Shown here piece after piece: positions 58,660 through 64,000 of a DNA stretch of 64,000 bases. Under the pieces are notes generated by a model. The model searched no databases. It was not told the DNA's origin and saw only the letters and a program-made list of their open reading frames with translations. Location of the stretch: NCBI GenBank assembly GCA_949358305.1, contig OX442315.1, positions 21,786,427-21,850,426 on the forward strand. The letters run 5' to 3'. The DNA is from Strigamia acuminata (taxonomy: Eukaryota > Arthropoda > Chilopoda > Geophilomorpha > Linotaeniidae). Position 1 is the first letter of the stretch. Every line of letters begins with the position of its first letter. The position numbers and the translations under genes were made by a program.

Positions 58660-61600
58660 AGTCTGGCTTAACCTGTGTTTAATATTGATATTGGGAGATG
58701 CTGCATTGATTCCAATGTACAAATTAACATCATTTGTAAATTAGGATAATTTATTATCCTTTGTTAATTACATCAAACTGTGTTCACCCTCACGCGATCG
58801 TAGTATTAAATTTTCGATACAACTTTGGTTTGTAGGTTGTTGAAGGTGCATGCACTCGTTCAACCACAAAATAAATATTTCCCACTTTTTATAATCCCAC
58901 AAAAACTATTCCATTTTTATTTTTATTTTTATCGCTTAATAGTCGAAGTTAATGCATGAGGGAGTTGGGAAATGAACCTTGAAATTTAAAAGAAAACTTA
59001 TGGGTGGATTAAAAACATTTTTATTGATGATGATGGACCGATATTGTTCACCTTTCAGTCAATGGTCACTTATCGCTAGGAAAAATCAGTCGTGGGAAGA
59101 TTCAGCCATTTGAAAGAAAAGCAATCTACCCATTCCTGAGATTGCATCCGACAACATTTTAAATTTTAACATAAATCGATCACAAAGAAAATTGGACCGT
59201 AAAACGATTTTTAAAATGAATTTTGAGTCTGGGAATTTATAAACAAGTCAAAAGAAATAGCCCTTAGACGAGAAATTGGTCACAACTAAAAAAGATTACA
59301 CCCTTCAAACACGTTACATTTCAGTTAATCAATGGCATCGATAGATGAATTATTGCATTGAATTGGTGTGTAATTCGACTAATTGTATGGTTGTTTTCCG
59401 ACAAATAATGGACAAATTTTTAATTATTCACCAGCAACCTGTAAAATATACATAATATTAATATAAATTTATAAGTTGCGTGTACAAATACAAAAAAAAA
59501 ACTTCAGTAACGCTTAAAATAATGTCCAAACCCAAGCAGAAAAATCCATTTAATGAGTCAGGTGAAACACAAAATCGGCTGCCTTTGAATTCTAGATTAA
59601 TGTTTCTTCGAACAGAAACTTTTAATTCAAACTCAGCGTCTTGTTTTCATTCAAAAGGAATTTAATTTTCATTTGAAATTCCATCTTTACACCGAGTTGA
59701 GCAATACTAAACCAATGTTTTCACAACTCAATAATTTCTCCCCCCGAAAAAAGAAATAAAAAATCCATTACAGATCGATTTAACCTCAAGGTACTATCCT
59801 TACGCGTCATTATATATCTCGAATAGTAAAAAAGAAAAAAAAAATCGTGAGCTAAAAAAAAATGTCTATAACTTAAGTACACTGATGCAGTGCGTGCTAA
59901 AAGCCAAAGTCAAAGACCCTTTTTTCAAACTCACCTGTTCATTTCTCCACCTATGCCAACTCAATTTTTTTCCAACTTCGAGACCAAGGTTTATTGACCT
60001 CAGGAGACATGAGAGCACTCCGACCAACTGTATTGACCACTATTAAAATCGAATGCACTGCTTGAAAACACTCAAATGTAGGATGTATCTAAGGGCATGC
60101 ATGATGATGTAAAAACATGCGTGCAATCGAGTATAAATTGATTGATTTATTAATTGTCATTGTGCTGTAAACAGGAAATCTGTTAAATGAACTCATATTT
60201 CTATCTTCCTTAAAAACAATGGGCAAAGAGGAAATTGAAAAACGACCCAACATGACCTTATTTCTTCATGATCTTTTGCCCCGTAAAAATTATTTATTGG
60301 AAAATTAAAAAAAATAATAATAAAAATGACCATAAAACAGGCTATAATGTGATGTTATTTTTCATGTACGTATAGTGCACCTTAATTGGCAGCAGGTTTA
60401 GTTATGTTGCATTTTATCTTATGGTCCACTTCCTGCATAGTTAACCACGAGCCGCTTGTTGCGTTTGGCAATAAGCCGTAAATTTAAGAGCTATGTAACA
60501 GAAATATTGATGTTATTAGTCGGAATGAATGGAAGAGTACGAAGACAGGCGGCAAGGAATTTAACAACAACGGAAACGACAAATATAAATGCTTTGTCAA
60601 CTCAATTTGTCCCATAGCTAAGTGCCAATTCCAGCAGCGATTGAACAGCCAGTGTGTACTTTAGTCTGAGCTAGCTAATGCTGAAACTGAAGGTACTGTT
60701 CTTGACATAAAGTAAACAAAAAGACTAGAGATCGTCAACAAACTGTCTGTTTTTGATGCAATCTGGCAAAACTTTGTCTCTGTGTACTGACGGTGTGTTT
60801 GCGTTCTCTTGCGGTGAAAGGTCGACGTGCTGCGGCCACCAGATTAAAACTCCGTCGAAAAAATCGTGTTTTGATGTGCGCCGACATGATGTTTTGAAAA
60901 ATAGCGTAAAAATTTAATTTTTTTTAGATGAAATATTAATCATCCAGATAAAGACAAACAGGACGTGAAGCTTTCCATCGAATAAACACACGTTCACATC
61001 GCATCGTGTTTATTCAGTTTGAATACTTACAAGTTAGAAAGTTGAGAATTTTAAAAGTAAAGTGGAGAAGTTCGATTGAAGGGCTTGGGCAATTCAAATC
61101 CTCAAAGGAAAAAGTCTGATTTGAAAAGAAGAAAAAGAAATCCCTCGTTTGATTCGTAGAAAGTTTGAATTACCCACTAGAGCAATAAATGAAACCGTAG
61201 AATGGAAAGGAAAGGGAAAAGGTCTTTTCATGACTCAAGATTAGTGTGCTAACCGATTGATGCAAATACCACAAGTTTATCAGCCGTTTGTGTGCTTGGC
61301 TGCAATTACAAGGAAGAAAAATCGTAGGTAATTTTATCGTAAAAAAAAAATCAACTTCTTCAGGTTAGATGAATTCTTGAGTTAAAAAAAGGAAGAAGAA
61401 GAAGAAGAATGAGAAAAAAACCCACTTAGTAAGGTAAATAGACCTCTAACTCATCGATAATCTCTCCGATATCGCAGAAAGGAATTGAAAACATTTTCCC
61501 GTTACCAAATACAAGAATTGATTTGCTTGAACCTCGAAATAGGCAGAAATTTCCTGGAACTTAGGGATAACAACCACTTTGAATTATATAAATAGGGATA

Positions 61601-64000
61601 AAAAAGGATCGTTTGAAAAATTGATGTGAAAATAAAGGAAGCATCTGTTTTCACGGAACCTTTCCAAAAATAAAAAATAAAAATGTTCTCATTATTGGGC
61701 CGTCTGCCAATATTTGTATGAAGAAGTTATTGTTTTGCCAATAGAAATAAAGCGAACCCAACACTTCTGTTATCGTTGAAACGTTACAACCGCATTTCTC
61801 GGATTAGAAAGCGAGCGCTTTAATTATTCTCTCTACTACACCTAAAAAATCAAACATGTTGAAAAAGTTATCAAATTAATCCCTCAAAAATATGCCTCGT
61901 TATGTGTATAGAAAAGCACACACAAACCTCGTTACAAGGAATTAATTAAATCATAAAAACGTCTAATGCAACAACTTTTTCTCTATTAAAAAAAATTGAC
62001 TGGCATTTGGGGAAACTGGGCGGGTTTGAAATCACAGGAGAATGGTTTTTATGGCACTTTCATCCATAATATCTAACATCAGTCAAGTGTCAAAACGAAA
62101 GCGATACACTACAAAAACCTGTTACAATAAATACACTCGGGCACTGTTGTTGGTAAAACTTGAAAATTCTTGCTGTCGTCATGAAAATGCTGATTTTTAT
62201 CGTCTCTTAACAAAACGAATCCCAATGTTTTGCTTTCATTTTGATTTTTACCAACAGCAAAATAAATAATTCATTTTTAGTCGTTGTCGTGGTTTTCTTT
62301 CCCTTTATGACGGTCATTTATCTGCGATAATCAATACCTGAAGCTATACCAACGACTTATTACTCTGGATCGTAATTCTCGCCACGCCCTGCATATCGTT
62401 ATCACCGTGCGTTTAAACTGTGCAGAGAAACATAAATTGTCTAAGTGATTATAGATTTTATATTTTCCAAGAAATAGGCTCGCATTCGGAAAGAAACAGT
62501 ATCAGTACACGTGATTAATTCATTCAATTTCCTACTGTGCCAGCGATATCCTACAGAGAGTTCAGTAACTAAACATAAGTTATCTAAATTCAAAGTACAA
62601 GAGTGAAAAAGTAGATTGGTATAGTATTAATTCATGGGAAAGTACGAAATGAAGTTAATATTATTCGTCCAAGGTGTCAACGGACTCTAATTAGGTTTAT
62701 GTAATTGGTATTTTAGTTTGGGAGTAAATTTAGGCAGTCTGATTGATTGCTTGCAAAATCGCATTGACATTATGTGCAATCTCATCAATTCAGCAGAATA
62801 ATTAAGAAAGGTGACTTTTTTAATATAAACCTAAAAACTAAATGGATAATCATCAAATCGTAATAAAAATTGTACGATTCTGTAATTTTGAGATTTTTTT
62901 ATTAATCACAAAATCAATCATTTTTGACACCATCAAATTCAATTGCAGGATTTTGGATTTGTGCGATTCAAAGATTTTGATAATACTTGTACTCGTCAAA
63001 TGACTCGACCAACCGTAAAATGTGATACAGAAAAAACTGTTTACAATTCGTGCTAGGAAACGAAAATTAATTAGTCAGAAATAATATCAACACTTTCACA
63101 CTTTCAAGCTTTACTGAATCTTCCGGAGATGTTTCTTGGGTTAGCCAGCTAATTACGAATTGGCGAAGAACACAAGTTCGTGTAATGCAAAATATTTGTG
63201 ACGGCCACTTAGATCGAGCTTGGACGCTGCCATTTTGTTTTGTGTTTGACAAATAACAAGTCTCAAAATCCACTTTTTATTTTTTGCAATTGTGCACTTA
63301 CAAGTTAATCAGTGGAACTGATAATGCAAAATTCTTAAAATTGCAAAATTTCAAAATCGCCTTTATTAATGAAAAAAGAAAGAAGTTCAAAGACAAAAAA
63401 AAAATCCAGTATTGAGAATCGAATTGACGGTCCACTGTTTGCCAGCCAAGTGCATTAACACAGGACTCAAACTGAGCCTCAGACAAATGGGCCAAAACAG
63501 GCGCATTGAGTGACAAGCACTCTCTTTTCGGAGAAGACAGGCAAGGTTACTCAAATACAAATACCCTCGAATATTTCTTTCAAAGGTAATTTCATTACTG
63601 TTGGAGAATGATTATCGGTTGTAATACAATATCCTTGGAGAATTTCAGTATTCAGGATTTATTTAGATCAAGAATTTTGAGTGACTCAAATTATCGATTA
63701 TCAGCACGGCGATTGTAGTGTATTATCCTTCAGAAGATTTATAATATTGATTGACACAAAGGAGTATTGTGCGTGTATCAACTTGAAAGCGAATTGGCAT
63801 TCATTAATTCAGAATACGACTTTAAAACGCCGGCAATCCGGATCCAAAGGAATCCAGGACTGTGAATCAAACCACAAGTCCCCTGTTTGACGGTCAGGTA
63901 CATTCATCAGCAATGAACTGAATCGAGCACAGAAAATCAGATTTAAATGTAAACCGCAAGTTCAATTTAAAAAAAGAAAATTGAAGATGAAAAAAAGATG
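58660..64000. other. AT-rich DNA, possibly a long first intron
   Basis: No ORF with family resemblance on either strand. If the 58.6-kb exon is real, this is intronic. A GAA repeat (about 61391-61409) is the only simple repeat of note. Confidence 0.4.

Noticed and set aside
1-64000. tRNA, rRNA genes and CRISPR arrays
   Set aside because: GGTTCGA-like words (for example near 844, 37995, 55190) lack the pairing T-stem and remaining cloverleaf; no rRNA sequence or spaced repeats of CRISPR type are present.

Overview
The window is nuclear DNA of an AT-rich, intron-bearing invertebrate. Three things point to an arthropod. A precursor on the minus strand encodes an AKH/corazonin-related peptide (ACP). 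The NK-class homeobox genes tinman (NK4) and bagpipe (NK3) lie next to each other. Housekeeping genes have very short introns, about 46-145 bp with GT-AG borders. A crustacean or early-branching hexapod would fit; I cannot name the species. Most predicted small ORFs are chance frames in AT-rich DNA.

Layout. 0-3.5 kb holds repeat debris: a broken Ty1/copia-like gag and protease fragment with an internal duplication, a small hairpin repeat, and a 223-bp element with terminal inverted repeats and an 8-bp target duplication (hAT-like MITE). 6.6-8.5 kb is tinman/NK4 (+, 2 exons, 317 aa). 19.4-20.8 kb is bagpipe/NK3 (-, 2 exons, 255 aa). The two are convergent, and the 10.9 kb between them contains GC-richer islands that are candidate enhancers. 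24.3-24.6 kb is the ACP precursor (-). 25.5-28.4 kb is LETM1 (-, 10 exons, 723 aa). 29.0-31.0 kb is a Pol mu/TdT-type family X DNA polymerase (+, 8 exons, 538 aa), divergent from LETM1 across a 550-bp shared promoter. 31.3-31.9 kb is a small basic protein of unknown function (+, 183 aa). 33.5-35.95 kb is a two-pore-domain K+ channel (+, 2 exons, 423 aa) whose reading frame stays open for 51 codons after its TGA stop. 37.6-39.5 kb is repeat DNA, including two tandem 566/574-bp copies. 43.5-45.4 kb is a 1.9-kb TTAA-flanked transposon with 70-bp hairpin-rich inverted repeats and a decayed FLYWCH-type ORF. 45.4-64 kb is essentially gene-free apart from a probable first exon near 58.6 kb of a gene running out of the window.

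How the genes relate. tin and bap are the mesoderm pair of the ancestral NK cluster, and in flies Tin activates bap. LETM1 and the polymerase share only a promoter region. ACP and the K2P channel are independent neighbours. Exon structures were built by hand from splice consensus, reading frame and family similarity recalled from knowledge. No alignment or database search was run.
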